Source: Apostichopus japonicus
Lineage: Eukaryota > Echinodermata > Holothuroidea > Aspidochirotida > Stichopodidae
Direction: 5' to 3'
Length of the DNA stretch: 62,000 nucleotides
Assembly (NCBI RefSeq): GCF_037975245.1
Contig: NC_092576.1
Span: 3,355,001-3,417,000 of the forward strand
This document shows, piece after piece, positions 11,111-25,145 of this stretch; position 1 is the first letter of the stretch, and every line of letters begins with the position of its first letter. The position numbers and the translations under genes are program-made. Under the pieces are notes generated by a model that saw nothing but the letters and a program-made list of their open reading frames with translations, ran no database searches and was not told where the DNA came from.

Positions 11111-14100
11111 AATTTCCACATGCTCGGTTTACGCTGTTTTGAATTGCATACTTACATCATTATAATCTAATGCGTATATCCTCGTTGATATCAGGCAAAG
11201 ACAAGCTATTCTTTAACTCCGTTTAGAAATTTTTATTAGCATTAGCGTTTCTTCTTCTGCATAGTTCACATATTAGATTGATAATATAACAAAAGGAAAA
11301 GTGATTTCCCATCGGTTATTAAACGTTTACTTTGGAAGTTATGGACATATTTGTTGTTTCATCTTGTGTCTCTCATATTTCCTGGTTTGTTTCAATCGAC
11401 CGTTGTTTGTCTTGGCAGAGTTCTGGAATTCTACTCTCTGTATGTATTATTTTAATCATCTCCGTTATTTTCCAAAAATAATCTTCACAGTATCAAGATA
11501 CAGGCTGATGAATCTCTAAATTGCAAAATCAAAACACATTAAAAAATAAAAATCCATTATTAATGTATCGCATTTCAAGATGTTATGATTACATCATATT
11601 GGCAACTATGATCCAAGTTTTGGTTTATGCATCTGCTTATTCAATTACAATAGTTTCAAACTTCCATTGCTAGAGGAAAAACGCATTGGGATAGTGGTTT
11701 GAGCTAATTGACTGTGTGAAGAATGTTTTCACTTCCATATCAGATAAACCGCTTTTTGTCAGAATACCGCCTCTGCATACTCCATAGAGAACTTTGATTA
11801 TGGTAAATTCATAGTTACATGGAACTAATCTGTCATGAATATTTTTCTTTCTCTTCAATTTATATGAGTATCCCTTTAATTAAACTTTACAAACTTATTT
11901 TAAAAGTAATATATTAGATCAAGAAGTACCGGTACTACGTTCACGTTTGATATTGATAAAATGAAATTCAGATTATAGTTTTAATTCAGGGGAATGTTTC
12001 TATTATTCAAGTGTCCATAACTTCATTCCACCAATATTCAAAACAACACAATAACTCCAAACTGTTGCTTTGATAAGCGATCGTGATTTGTTTATTCCGG
12101 ATTTAGCCACATATGAGTTGTTCAATGTGTTATTAATCGAACAACAAGAACAGGCCGCATTGTTATGTTTGTCTACAAACAGATATTTTGAGTCAAAATC
12201 TCACAAGATGGGATTTCGTGGTAGACGTACCGGTACTTCATGTACCTAGTTTCGTTCATGTGAGTGAGTTTTCCATAAAGGTAAGAGTAATAAGCTTGTT
12301 TCATACTGTTATGATTAATACAGATACCAGAAACAACAAGATGTAAGACATTTACACACAGGCTGACCGATCGAGGAAAAACAAGGAACCTGCAGAAGAA
12401 ACTAAAAACAGGAAATTATTGAAAGCGAATATAATTGTCTCTAATATGGGGTATTTTATTGTATGTTTTACTGGATGATGAAATAGCTTGGGTTATACGT
12501 ACTACTGTGTCACCGTATCTAAAATGATATTACGAAATACAGGCATACATAACATCACATCTTCAAGTAATATATAGTTCATTTGTTTGGCAAAATGTAC
12601 GCCATTGGAAATCGTTCCTGCATCTTCTTTGATACTTTATTTTTGATTTTAGTTTGCTGGTTAAAGTAGAACTGATCTGGATAATTGTCAATGTTTCAGA
12701 ACTTGAAGATGCTTTATATTGGGACTGCTCACATTAATATTTAGTTGGATTTTTGTAGTGATGTGATTAAATTTGGATTGATGTAAAATATATATTTTGT
12801 CAAATTATTGAACCTATCTCGTTTAATCACAATGCAACACATCATTGTTGACTTAACCTGCCAACTACAGTGCAATTGAAGTCAACAGTTCTGTATTCAA
12901 TTAAAATTAATGTGCTCTTGGTATGCAATGCAACCATCTAAATGTCTGAAATGGTATGTTTTCCTTGAAAGCAAATATATCCAACTTCTGTTTGTCTTAC
13001 GTAAGATAAAACCCATTTGTAAAACCCTGAACAATCGATTTGCAGTCCACATTGAGCTGCTGAACTGATAGTCTTCGATCAGAGGGTCCCTCATTTAATA
13101 TGCTATATCAATTCAATTGGACATAAACCGGTATACTGCAAAGGTGTAAAGATGGTCCTTTAAAAAATTATAGATACCAACTTTTTTTAGTTACTAGATT
13201 CTTACCCTCAGATGCAGTGATAATTCCCTATTTGAAAAATGTATAACATGCTGCATATCCCAATATCAAGGAAGCTCGAATATATGTTCATACCTGGAAC
13301 AAAGGATGAATGAATAGTACACGATTTCATTATAGCAAATACCAAATACATTCAACGTGCATGTCCCATATTCGTTAATTAATCCGTGAAAAAGGCGTTT
13401 ACACATGATGCTATTTTATATGGTTCATTCTTTGGATGTCTTTCTGTACATTTATAGATTCCCATTCTGTTGAATACCTCGTCGTTTTAGTGATGTGTCC
13501 AGTCTTTCAACGCTTCATGAAAGAAAGTGCAAGGTATTTGCTTCAGATATCATTATTCTTGCCAGAGTAACATATAAAAATATACCGGGTGAATTTATTA
13601 ACAAGATACTTCATTTACTTGACAATAATAACGAGCAACTTTGTAATGGTTTAGTAAACTACAATTCGTTCTTTGCAAATGATTTTATCATATGGTGTCA
13701 TAAGCTCGTTTGATCATTTTATTTGTGTCTCACCTTTACTCCAATGGTTTATATTGGTTTGCAGTTCTGTGGTATCCTTCACTCGTCTCCTTTGGTCTAA
13801 ATCTGCAAACTGGTCTTTGGGAGGTTAGACTGTAAGAAACAAGTATATGAAAGAACGAACAAACGCCGTCTTCATCTATAACAAGGAACGCAAGTATCGA
13901 CGGTGTAATATCAAGCATTTACATTGTATTATCAACATTATAGTAATTAACTAAACTCTACTCATATGGTAAAATGTTATGATGTAACCAATGACTCCCA
14001 AAATTTCACAAACCAAGGCTTTCAGAAAATTACCGGGGTTATAGGGAGACGATGTTTTCAGTTAACCAAATCTGTTAAATAGCATCGCTACTTTGAAAAC

Positions 14101-17100
14101 TAAGCACATCATTTCTGTGTCGTTTTATAGCACACGAGTGGCACCCAGATGACAGACGAGGAACTTGAAAGGGAGGTATGTGAAATACTCACAATACTGC
14201 TATAATATACTTTGCTATCTGTTTCAGGATTGTAGGAGACAGTCCCATATCTCTGCTCGTAGTACATAATAGTTTGATGTAATGTGTATGTAAAGTGTGT
14301 ATGTAGAAGACTAGTCACCACATAACGTATCATCCTCGTCGGAAGAGAGTATTTGATAGTTTATCAGTAAGCAGAATAAATGATACGTCATAGGCATTAA
14401 TTAGGTATTAATGAGTTTATTACAGACAGATTGTAATAAGAAACAAACATAGATACTCCGTCTCCATGCTTCTCGGGGAGGTGATTCGGTCTTATACTTA
14501 CATCGCCGCCGGATAATCAGATAAATCACTTGTGTTATTTAATTACCTCACGTCAAACGCGGCGATGATTAAAATATCCGTATATATGTTGGTGTAATGC
14601 TGAGTAAATAAACAATTTGTCATAAGTACATTATTAAAAACATGGTTTACAAATATGTCAAAAGTATACATAAATGTATAAAAATGTTTCTGTAAGTTAT
14701 TGATTTTGTTTCTTTTTCTGATTACAATGTGCCAAGAAATGTATCCATCCTTATAATGGGCATTGACTATAATACAAGGACGCAGTGCAATTATCATCAA
14801 AGAAAGCGACTTTTCCTTATACATTTCCCATTTACCTGGACCATGACTAATAATTGCAGTTAACTATTAATGTACTTTCTATAATTAAAAGATGCAGTAG
14901 GGTTATTTTATTTATGATGTATCTATTAAGAAAGTTAAATTTGATTCTAATCAGAATGAAAATCAACACCTAAGAAGGGATTTGCACCTAAGAACACCAA
15001 ATTGCTCTCAGAGTGATGAAGTAATAGTTTTACATCCGTAAAAGACTGGAACAATCCAAACCGACATAAAGAGACGCCGAGGACGACTGCCGTGATACCT
15101 GTATTGTTTTCCAGAACGCTTTCAACATGTTTAATATTTATGATCTTACAGGGTGAAGGAATCGTTGATGATCGGTTTAACCTTTAACTCTGGAATACTT
15201 TATCTATGTCGTCAAGTGAGAATTATGATTTTTGCGATTGGCGAATGATATTTAACTCAATCATCGTGATGTTGGTTTTAGTGACTAGGATGGCTCTGTG
15301 TATTTGTCGTAACGTTGATGTTTCTGTTATTTTCTGTATATATAAGTGTAAGCCTTTCTTACATTAATTTTCAGATATGTATCGGGGTTTATTTACATCT
15401 GTAAGTTAAGAAAAGCTGATACTAGAGATTGTATAAGTCTGATGTCTTTATTTTTACCAGAGATACACATAAAATACACAGAGTATAAAAATAGTGATTA
15501 TCAAATATTATATAAACATTAACAGTCTCGATTAACTGTTTAAAGGAACCAGTGTGTATTGTCTACTCTTCACTTTTCCAAGCTCTCGCGTGAAAGTTAA
15601 TATAACGGAATAAACACAACAAGATACTTTCCTACTAAGACTCCCACTTTATGTAGTAATACAAATGTAACATAAAATGCAGCTGATTGCGTAATCGTAC
15701 GAGATATCTACAAAGAAATAGTTCTGTCATTTCTTTGTTGTTGTTTTATTGGTCTTTGCATTGTTTAAAATTTATGACTAACTTCTAATCTCCAGATGGC
15801 TATTAGTACAAAATCTGGTATAAAATTCACCTATTAACGTAATGACACAACTGAATAAATGACTTCAATATATAGCCATGTATTTACCTCTAAAGCAAGT
15901 TCTTAACTATTTCCAATACTCTGACCTCTTAGCAATATTAGCAATCATCATTAAAAATTTAGACATAGATTCAGGGCGTACCTACTCGTTTGTAACACTT
16001 GTTCGTTGTATGATATTGGCTAATATTCATATTAAGGTATGCATGAAAACGTAAAATATGTTTACTCTTATTAAATCTGTAGTTTTTTTTTTTTGGGGGG
16101 GGGGGGGGGGTGGCAATGAACTTTGCCTCACTTGGTGGTAAACAATCTGTATAAGCACACAATCATATAATGTCAATACTCTATTATCTGTTTATTATCT
16201 TTAATAGAAGCGGTGCTTGGTACTGTATGGTAAAGATTCAAAGACGGGATGAAAGACATATCTCAAAGTTAAATGTATAAACTGAATATTTAATGTTCAT
16301 TTAAATGTCGCCCTCAGCTTTCTGTATTTTGTTTATGACGTAGATACTCAAATTATCTAAAGACAACATGTGTTTCTTATAATAGGAACTCGGTATAGCT
16401 TTAACATAAAAAACGTCGTGTATTTCTACCACGCTTTTTCTATTCAACGTTTAGTGTCATTATATATGAAATGCTGTTCTCTGCATGTCCTTTGAATATT
16501 TTCATTGTGACGGCGCTGATTGTCCAATATATTGGCCTTACTAAATATTAGCCTGTGTCTCGCGATTTTCATTTTGCTAACATTAAGTAGGTAATTCAAA
16601 ATAGTTTAAATAAAAAATGAACTTATTTTGAATAACGGAGTCTATTATAAAAGTAGGAAGTTACATTAACTTGATCATACAAAGTGGAGTTTCTGCATTG
16701 ATGCAATACGCTGCATCTGCAGAAGGCTATTAATAAAATTACAAATACACATGTTGCAACCAATTTCGTCACATTTCAGCATCCTCGAAAGTATCAAGAC
16801 ACGTATTCACCCTTTTTTGCATGGTCACATAGTATGCATATTATTGCTGTTTCACATCATTTTTGGAGGCAATTTTCGAAAGCGCCCTCAACTTCATGTT
16901 CCCCATGTTTACACAAGGTTTACCCAAGGATTCTGAATCAGCATCCTTGAAAGTACTAGAAAACATCTTCAAATCTTCTTTCTCGAATCGAGATCGGGAT
17001 CCTCGGCTCAGCCTCAACTAAATGCCTCATTATTGTTGTGCCATTATATAATGGTCATTCTTTATCATCTATCAAAACTCGGATACACAATGATGTGTCC

Positions 17101-18416
17101 ACTATTTAAAAATGTATGCAAGACCTGATATGCTTACCACTTTAACTCAGCTAAGGTTGTGACAAAAGTGGGCTATGAATGTGACAAACCTGCTTGATGT
17201 GACACGAAAGTGGCTGATGCGAATAAAGTGGGCCATGTGTGGGACAAAAGTGGCTAGTGTTACAGAAGTACTTGCTGTGACAAAAGTGATTGTGCAAATG
17301 TGGTTCCCCAAAGTTCATAAGTTAATACCTTATTATAAAAAAATGTATACCAAGAATTATTGTAAACGTTGTTGGTCTTATTGTTTTTCGCACCAATGAA
17401 ATAAGATTCTTGTAACAACACAATTAACGTAATAATTACGTAATAATTCACCAGCAATCTCAGCAAACAAATAGTGCAGTTGGACACTCCTTCTCTTCCA
17501 TCAACACAAGAGTACACGATCCACACAAAAAGAAGAGTACAAGCCTTCTTCGTTTCTCAGTTAATATTTTATCTGAATCACAATTAGTGATTGACAGACA
17601 AGTGCATCAGCAGAAATAGACGAAATATCTTTCTAATGAAAATATATTATCTTAAAACTAGTAGGTCACGGCATTGATTACTGACTGTATAATTATTATT
17701 GACTATGTGAAATAGAAAGTGAGACACAAGTCAATTGATTCGATTTGTTCAAGACGTTACGATCGAGCGGTATAGGCCTATAATTACATTGTTAACCTTA
17801 CTTAGTGAAATTACGAGCAAGATCAAATCAACCGCTCAAAATCAGTTGGAAAAGAAAATAAAGAACAATATCAAACTAATTTGAACACAAATTTTATAAA
17901 ATGTCGTCGTTTTTTTTTGTGAATACATTTTGTCATAATTATGGACGGATTGGTATCATTCATCTTTTAGAGTACAGTATTGACTCAGACTGCCCATGCA
18001 AACGACAGATTCATGGATACGATATGAGATTATCTCCATGAATCTCATTCAACAGTAAAAGACTATATGTCTTTCTCTAAACCATACTATTTTACGATTA
18101 CTGCCGATCTAGTGTGAACTTTTCCTGGCGAATGCCAAATATTGGCTGCATTTCGTGAATTGTTAACCTTTACATTATATTTAAATTTAAATATGTTTGT
18201 TCTTATCTAAGCAGCTTCGTGTTTATGGACATTGTATTTGCAGTCTGTTTGAGATAAATTTATATCAAATATTTGACCAAGGTGTAAAGATATGAGATCT
18301 GATATATTCATATTGACAACTATTAGCTCGTTGAACTTTGAGACTATGTTAAGCTCTTTGTGTTAATATGCGTGCAGTATAGCGTGTATACACCATTATA
18401 AGGCGAAACCGCCGAG
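11110..18416. other. Gene-poor AT-rich interval, nothing recognised
   Basis: About 7.3 kb without a conserved domain or a convincing exon. It contains homopolymers (for example T then G near 16083-16110) and an imperfect tandem run of (TG)TGACAAAAGTGGCT-like units at about 17157-17292. All frames of 60-95 codons here lack motifs and have AT-rich, non-coding composition. Confidence 0.45.
17157..17292. repeat. Imperfect short tandem repeat (GTGACAAAAGTGG units)
   Basis: Five to six diverged copies of a unit containing TGACAAAAGTGGGCT or TGACAAAGTGG, spaced about 20-27 bp apart. Old minisatellite; no function evident. Confidence 0.5.
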
Positions 18417-18424
18417 TTGTGCAA

Positions 18425-18960
18425 TGCAGGCGCGTATCCAGGATTTTCTAACCCGGGGGGCGCGAATTACTATCTAAGCGGAGCGCCACCATCGGTTGGC
18501 GCGCAGCGTACAAGAAATTTTCTGGTTTTGATACCACCCAGATCACCGGAAATGGCACTTCTCGGGCTTGAAAATGACCAACCAGATGTACACTTTTTGC
18601 CTGAGAACCAAGTTTTTCCCAATAGTTTTTTTTTTCCATCCATAACCTTTTTGAAGTTTGTCACCAGTCACACATCATGTTCAACCTCATCGCATGTCCT
18701 GTGGATCATTGCTTTTGTAGGTGATTCTACGTCGCGGCCCACAATATCCGTCAGCCCCACTTTTCAAGGTTTTAAGCCCATTATTTGTTCAGAATTTGAA
18801 AATTCACGTTTCTGGGGATTAAACTCAATTCAAAGCATACCCATAATGTTGCAGAAAATTTCATCTATATGGACAACCAATATAGAAAAACCCAAGGGCG
18901 GCAGAAGCACTTTTAATCTGGGGGGGGGGGCACCGACATCAAAGGGCACTTTGCAGATAT
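18425..18960 (+). mobile_element. hAT-like MITE family copy 1 (degenerate)
   Basis: Begins GCAGGCGCGTATCCAGGATT, then a G-run, and carries the block TCTAAGCGGAGCGCCACCAT followed by CGGTTGGCGCGCAGCG. The same block recurs at 19320 and, diverged, twice at 20160-20290. The start resembles the CAGYGGCGTAYCCAGGATTT terminus common to non-autonomous hAT-like elements. The long frame across it (to 19088) is translated repeat, not a gene. Confidence 0.55.
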
Positions 18961-19275
18961 TCGATTGGACTGATGCAGCCTTATATTTAGTACCATTTAT
19001 AACTCTTATTGTATTTATCTTATTTGCGTATACACATCACTCCATCAACGCCCCCCCCCCCCCCCCTCAAGGAAAATATGCATACTAGCACTGCAATATC
19101 CAATGTGCAAATTAGGAAACATGGAACAAGGTTTCTTTTGAGACAAAATGAGGTGAAATCATGCTAGTTGCTAATGTAGGAATCTTCCAAATTAGAGTTT
19201 ATTCCTTGTTAATATCTTAACAATTTTTTTCCATTCTAAATAGCTTTGAGTTTGACCCACAGAAATTCATTAGAA

Positions 19276-19560
19276 AGTCAGCGGCGTAGCCAGGATTTGC
19301 AAAGTTGTATGCACGACTATCTGAGCGGAGCGCCACCATCGGTTGGCGCTGAGCGTGCAAGAATTTTTTTGGTTTTACAAACCCCTCAGATGGCCGGAAA
19401 CGGCCCTTCCCGAGTGTTCATTCTGGTTCCCTGGCCTCTTGCTAACTTGAGACACCTAAATTTTTATGTAGAAAAAGGGCACATTTTTAACCTGAGGAAA
19501 AGTGAGGGGGGCACGTGCCCCCTGTGCCCCCGGTTCCGCCGCCCTTTAAAACTCCTTGAA
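19276..19560 (+). mobile_element. hAT-like MITE family copy 2
   Basis: Starts CAGCGGCGTAGCCAGGATTT, then repeats the block CTGAGCGGAGCGCCACCATC and GGTTGGCGCTGAGCGT seen in copy 1, and ends in a GGGGGGCACGTGCCCCC-type G/C-rich segment. The opposite terminus is not clear. Confidence 0.55.
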
Positions 19561-20104
19561 CCCCTAACAGACCGGTCAATATTGCACGAGTAGAGGGACG
19601 TGTGATGAAGAATGTCGGTCAGAAATTTTCAAAAATTCAGACACAGTTAATTTCTTGGTGTACAAATATTAAAACCTCTTATAACGGCTATTATAAAACT
19701 TGGTTGAAGGAAATGAAAATATAGCAGATATTTCCGAAACCGAACAATACACACATAGGCGTAGGAGGCGGGGGGTGGGGGCTGCAGCCCCTAATTCGCC
19801 ATTACTAATGTAAAAGAGAGTTTTAACATAATTGGACCTCGATGATTTTCTCCATCTACATAAGACATTTCGTTGTTTACATTAGCATCCCGCGGTATAC
19901 TGAGCAACTTTCACGGACCGTAAGGTACACGATGGCATCTGATGTAATAACCGATGCTTGTTTATATGATATTGACATTAACATGTTGGAATTTTTGGTT
20001 ATTTTTTTCGGGCAAGTCTGACAATTTTGAGGCTGTTCATCCTGGAACGCCATTTTCATGCTCACTGATATGATGTGATATCTGCTGTTTGCTTTACAAA
20101 TTCG

Positions 20105-20450
20105 AACCGGCGCGTAGCAAGGAATTTGCCAAGGAAAAGGCGAAGCCTGTAGGCAAATTATCTAAGCGTAGCTCCTCCATTAGTTGGCGCGAAGCGTATA
20201 CGAAAATTTTGGCCGAAAATGCCTCCCAGATCGCTGGAAATGGCACTACCCAGGACCATTTGTTGGCGCGAAGCGTACAAGCAAATTTTGGCCGAAAATG
20301 CCTCCCAGATCGCTGGAAATGACACTTTCCAGGCCTTGTAAGTTGCATCTAAGCACTTTATATTTTGAAATTACTAGCCATATCATAAAAAAAAATATGC
20401 TGAAGGGGGGGGGCGGTCGCCCCCTTCCCGAAATTTGTCATGTTCCCCGA
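20105..20450 (+). mobile_element. hAT-like MITE family copy 3, with internal duplication
   Basis: Begins ACCGGCGCGTAGCAAGGAAT. Contains two tandem copies of a ~75-bp block (GTTGGCGCGAAGCGTA ... GGCCGAAAATGCCTCCCAGA ... TCGCTGGAAATG), at about 20180 and 20263, and ends in a GGGGGGGCGGTCGCCCCC stretch. Same family as 18425 and 19276. Confidence 0.5.
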
Positions 20451-20639
20451 CGACACGGTCGAGTTCGAGACCAGCCACAGTTGGTTTCATAGCACCGTTC
20501 TACAATTGATTAAGGCGTATATACACACACAAGCGTTATGATAGACCATATATAGAATATATAGATCATGAGTCAGAGACTGAGAAAATGGAAACGTCAA
20601 CAATTGAGTTGTCGGTGTAAGGGGTAGGGTGAGGCACAC

Positions 20640-20935
20640 GCCTCTTCCGAAATCCTTGATCCGTCACTGGCTACCCTGTTTATATAATAGGGATCAGCGC
20701 TGTAATAATGTCACTGTTCCTCTTTCTCTTCCCGGTGTCTTGGCGTTTTTCTTTAACTCCCTCCTTTTCTCCTTTTTCTCTCTTTCTTCCTTTTCTTTTC
20801 CCTTCCTTCCTCTCCTCCTCCTCTTTTCCCCCCTCTTTTTTCCTTTTTTCTTCTCTTTTTTTTTCTCTCCTCTTTTTCTTACCCGGGGGGCGCGCGCCCC
20901 CAACGCCCCCCCCCCTGGATACGCACCTGCAATGC
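20640..20935 (-). mobile_element. hAT-like MITE family fragments and CT-rich tract
   Basis: On the minus strand TGCAGGTGCGTATCCAGGGG starts at about 20935, a copy of the terminus at 18425 in reverse. A second reversed terminus, CCAGTGACGGATCAAGGATT, lies at about 20671-20652. Between them, 20737-20880 is an almost pure pyrimidine tract (TTTTCTCC...). The reading frames on both strands here are low-complexity artefacts. Confidence 0.5.
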
Positions 20936-23900
20936 ATAATGAGATCTACACGGTGCATATAAATCCTTTCAAAGGTCATGAGAAAAATTATACGCATTTT
21001 TTCTAATGAATTATTTCAATGACTCCTGCTACCACCGGAAGCCACCAGCCCCAACCTCACCCCTTCACCCTTAAAACCAGTCGAAGGTAGATCGACATGA
21101 AATGAAGCCAGCTTTGTGACAGAAAATGAGCTGACACATTAGTATACAGAAAGTATAGGCAGTTAGTAAAATATCATGATCTTGATTCAGTGGTCTCCGG
21201 ATATATGAACAGACATGCTTATTATAAGTATTATAACCTGTTTGATGAACTGTAAAATGGCACACCAGACATAAAATATATTGACATGTCACATGACCAG
21301 CCACTACACAGCCTGACAGAATCGAATGCGAACGCCACATGATGTTCAGAAAGTACTGCCTTTCAATTGTCTTCAGTTGACAAACTCCTTATTTAATTAT
21401 TTATTTTTTTGTGTTTTTATTGCTGATTATTAAGGCATAATATACATTGGAAGTTGTCTTTTAGACGAGCTCACAAGTAACAGAGAGGATAGAAGGAGGG
21501 GGGGGGGTGAAATATTACAAGGACCTTGATTTTGAGACAAATAAGGGGTTGGATGGGCGTCAAATATTGGACCGTGCCTGGCCTCCTTTCTCAGCGCCAT
21601 ATAGTTGCCAAACTAAACCAAATGTCTTCCAGTCGAAGTTCTTTGTATACTAATTGTGTTAAGGTTTTCTTTGTCATAAATGTTGTCTGACGAGAAGATT
21701 ATTAGGACGTAATGCGATTATGATGGTAACACATATGCCGTTTTTTTTTTTTTGTATTCAAATTTTGTGAACTGAAGTTGTATGGTCTTGTATATTAAGG
21801 AAGTGATCGAACATAACATGCTCCTAAATTGGTATGATATATCACATGGAAGTGGCGGATATAGTATTTTAAACAAGAAGGACCGTTGAAGCCGGCTGCA
21901 ATGTAGGGATGTTGGGGTCCTTTACACGGAAGAAGGAAAATGTCAGACTTGAAATAATGCATTCTGAGACATATACTAAATTAGAACTATAATCAGATAC
22001 ACAAACAAGAAGTAACACGTTCTTTATTTATGTTTTTCTCGATGGGGCTGAAAGATGGGGGTGAGGACACTCAAAATAGCTGAATCTGATCCTGCATGGT
22101 GAATTATATTAAGGACTACACATTGTACAGTGAAGGATAAAAGCAGCATTCTTCAAATAAGACTCAAAATTAAATCTGATATTACCTAAACTCGATCAAT
22201 TATCTCCAGATTTGAATTGGAATGGCTCAATAAGGGAACGACGGAGTAGGCGATAGTAAAGTGTATTTAACACCTTGTGATCATTACGGTCAGTTTTTGC
22301 GCAAGTATACCACACAATAATTCATGATTTCCACCAACCCGATTTGGAAACCGTTATGAAGAGTTTTTCAACGTTCGGTGCCTGTTATCGGGTTTTATAT
22401 TGTTATAAGAGATAATGTGCATATTCTCTCTGCAAGTTTCGTTTTTGATGGAATTTGTTACTTCAATATTTTGAGGTAGTTAATATTTGGTGTCGTATAT
22501 ATAAACTCAGGCATTGTGCATTCAATATCAACACGATACCATTGTAATATCTTTATGGAGATTGTACCAGTGTACGGCAGGTAAGGATCCAAACCCATCA
22601 GTACAGTGTCAAAGGTCAGCATAGCGTCATATTTAAGGGTCTTGAATATAAACTGCGGATTAAGATTCATGACAATTTTATGGCTAAATATTTGTGTTTT
22701 ATTATTCATCGACAATCTAATTTAATGATGTTATGATATTTTAAGGTACTTGAAACAGCCAGAAACGGAACAAATACAAATAACATTAATAACTAAGAAA
22801 ATTTCACAAAAAAACATTCCTATATGTCTAGGGAGTTTCGAAGAGCCTTAAATTAATGTTTTTGCAACTAGTATGAGGATATATGTTGATAGCAAACCTT
22901 TTAATGAATACGATGAAATCATTCCACTCTCTTAAATATGACGTAACATAAAAACTAGGTGTATTAGAGGGTGTAATCAAATCATTTGCGTTCATGACGT
23001 GGTTGGCCTCTACTAGACCATTTCTGTGAAAATTGAAGAAATTCACTGTGCCGACACAGCGATGTTTGTAAGTCATGATCAATAACTGCTACACATTGTT
23101 ACCTTGTTAACGCATTGAAGCAATTTACCTGCACGTCTTAAATTGAATATTGTTCGAAAGTGTTATATATGCAGTAAGACTACTACTTGAGTCTGTAGTA
23201 GTAAGTAACAATGTCTCTTTGATATCATAGGTTATCAATGCAACGATGAGTCAATGGGACAGTACCATTTTAATGATTTCTGTATAACTCTCTTTCATAG
23301 ATCAAATGTTCAACAAATTCGTGTACTACCCTTTAGAGGTTCCGCTTTTTTTCGGATTAATATATCTAATGTATAAAAATGTGATTTAACTGGACCACAT
23401 TTAACGGATCATCTAACAGGTGATATAACACATTTCGTGTTAATTCTATGGATAAGGACGAGGTGCGCAGAACAGTACAAAGAAGTACGCTGAGACTTTA
23501 CTAGAAATGGTAACTTAACCTCATACCGCAAGAAACCCAAAAGGAATACAACGTATTTAATATAACAAGAACATGTTATGTTGCTTTAAAGGTACGACAT
23601 TGATCACGAGGAATGAAGGAAAACTATTGATAAGTGTAACATATAAAACACTATTAAATCTGTTCGACGAATGCAAATATGAACTTTGAGTTTAGCTCTT
23701 GAAGTGATCGTGCAGTGTGCAGATGTCATACGATCATACGTTTAGAGACGCCATTTTGATCTGCACAGTGCATATTGCACAGCGCGTATCACGGAGAGGA
23801 CGACCACTCCTTCGATATAGACAGTAAATTAATTATTTTAACTTTAATGATGAGCATAAGTTTGTGACCTACTTTACGGATTGTTTCTATTAACATCGGC

Positions 23901-24350
23901 TTAACAAATCATGGTCCATGTAAGTCATTTGCTTTTAAACGTATATCAACCTCAATCATCATGATATAATCTCTAAAATATTGCCCAACATTGTTTTTAT
24001 TTTATTTTTATCCAACGTTAGTGACTTATGTAATTTGTAATGATTTTTTTCTAGATTATCGGCACATAATATTTTCCTTAAAGGTAAGGTTTAATACCAC
24101 CATTATGGGAGATTTAAAACACAAAATGCAACTTTCAATTATCAGATTGGAGTTCATTATTAACACATCATTTTTCAGTGGTTGTTTTTCAACCCCATAG
24201 AATAATGATAAACAGATCTTTTTGCAGAATTCGTCGAAATTATGTTTCATGTTTTCGTTTTTATTTGAAACATTTCACAGATTCACGATACAAAATTGGA
24301 AATAAAGGTTCAAAGGGAAGACTAGGAGTCAGTCAACGAAGAAGCCTAAT
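20936..24350. other. Intergenic interval, no confident gene
   Basis: No recognised domain. Two minus-strand frames (22458-22715 and 22828-23082) have somewhat protein-like composition and are listed as a finding, but no splice-consistent model emerged. Short G-runs and T-runs occur. Confidence 0.4.
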
Positions 24351-24389
24351 ATGACGTAATAAACATCCTACCACGGTGATGTGACGTCA
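24350..24389. promoter_or_regulatory. CRE/ATF-like sites upstream of the NLR start
   Basis: A full palindromic CRE, TGACGTCA (24382-24389), and a half-site-like ATGACGTAA about 25-30 bp upstream lie about 110-150 bp before the NLR start codon. Such motifs bind CREB/ATF factors in animals. The same octamer also occurs near 4570 and 32596, so chance is possible. Confidence 0.35.
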
Positions 24390-24499
24390 GCCGCTCCATC
24401 AACAAAGACCGAAGGAGAATTTCAAGCATCGAGAAGAACTTCGTTTTTGTCGGTGAGCAACGAAGATCCATCAGAAAAGAATCAGTAATTGTTGAAGAT

Positions 24500-24524
24500 A
24501 TGGCGGAACCACAGACTTTGGAAG
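24500..24524 (+). CDS. NLR-like gene, exon 1 (start codon, MAEPQTLE)
   Basis: ATG at 24500 begins MAEPQTLE and the exon ends GAAG|GTACGG with one leftover base. Joined to the acceptor at 25145 it gives Asp, then KKQILITALKKKYKV, in phase with the NACHT exon. No Met occurs earlier in the NACHT exon frame that could start the protein ahead of this segment, which supports a separate start exon. No CARD, death or other N-terminal effector domain is encoded here. Confidence 0.65.
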
Positions 24525-25145
24525 GTACGGTCTGCTATTCTTCTTTATTTTTAACTGGTACAAGAACAACGTTAATACTTAATAATTAGTTTAATGTTAC
24601 AATAAACTCCGATGTCTAGTTTGCTTTGCTTGCTTCTTTAATGTAGAACTATACAATTCTATTATGTTTACTTTAAGAGCATTTGTGGAAAAGAGCGAAC
24701 AATGTCTGCTACATGTACCCTCCTCACTCCTTACTTATAACAATTCCCCAACCACAACCAACCACCCCCCCCCCTTTCCCCCAAAAAATCAGAACACAAA
24801 TGGGCTAAAACTATAAAATATAATATAGTTTCAGTTCGTGAATAAATAACTATAATATCTGTCTTCTTAAAAAAAAGCTAGGTATACTTCTACAATCTCT
24901 AACCACGTTTTATATACTGGCAGGTTGACGAATGCCCTTAGTATACTATTTACAATTTTGCAGTGCTCTTTGCATTTTTTATCGATGTTCGCTTCCTTAC
25001 CTTACTCATGCCTAGTCAGATTTCTTCCTAAAGAAACGGTGTCTGAATTTATAAGCGTAATACAACTTTACATACAGCTGTCGATAAGAGTAGTCCTTAT
25101 TACTGGGAAATTACTCACTATTCATTCCCCCTCGTTTTCTCACAG

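Noticed and set aside
18417-19088. 223-codon plus-strand open frame
   Set aside because: It is translated hAT-like MITE sequence, G/C runs and a poly-Pro end. The same peptide pattern recurs in the neighbouring repeat copies.
20680-21006. Ser/Phe-rich and Lys/Glu/Arg-rich open frames on both strands
   Set aside because: Both are readings of one pyrimidine tract; low complexity, no domain.
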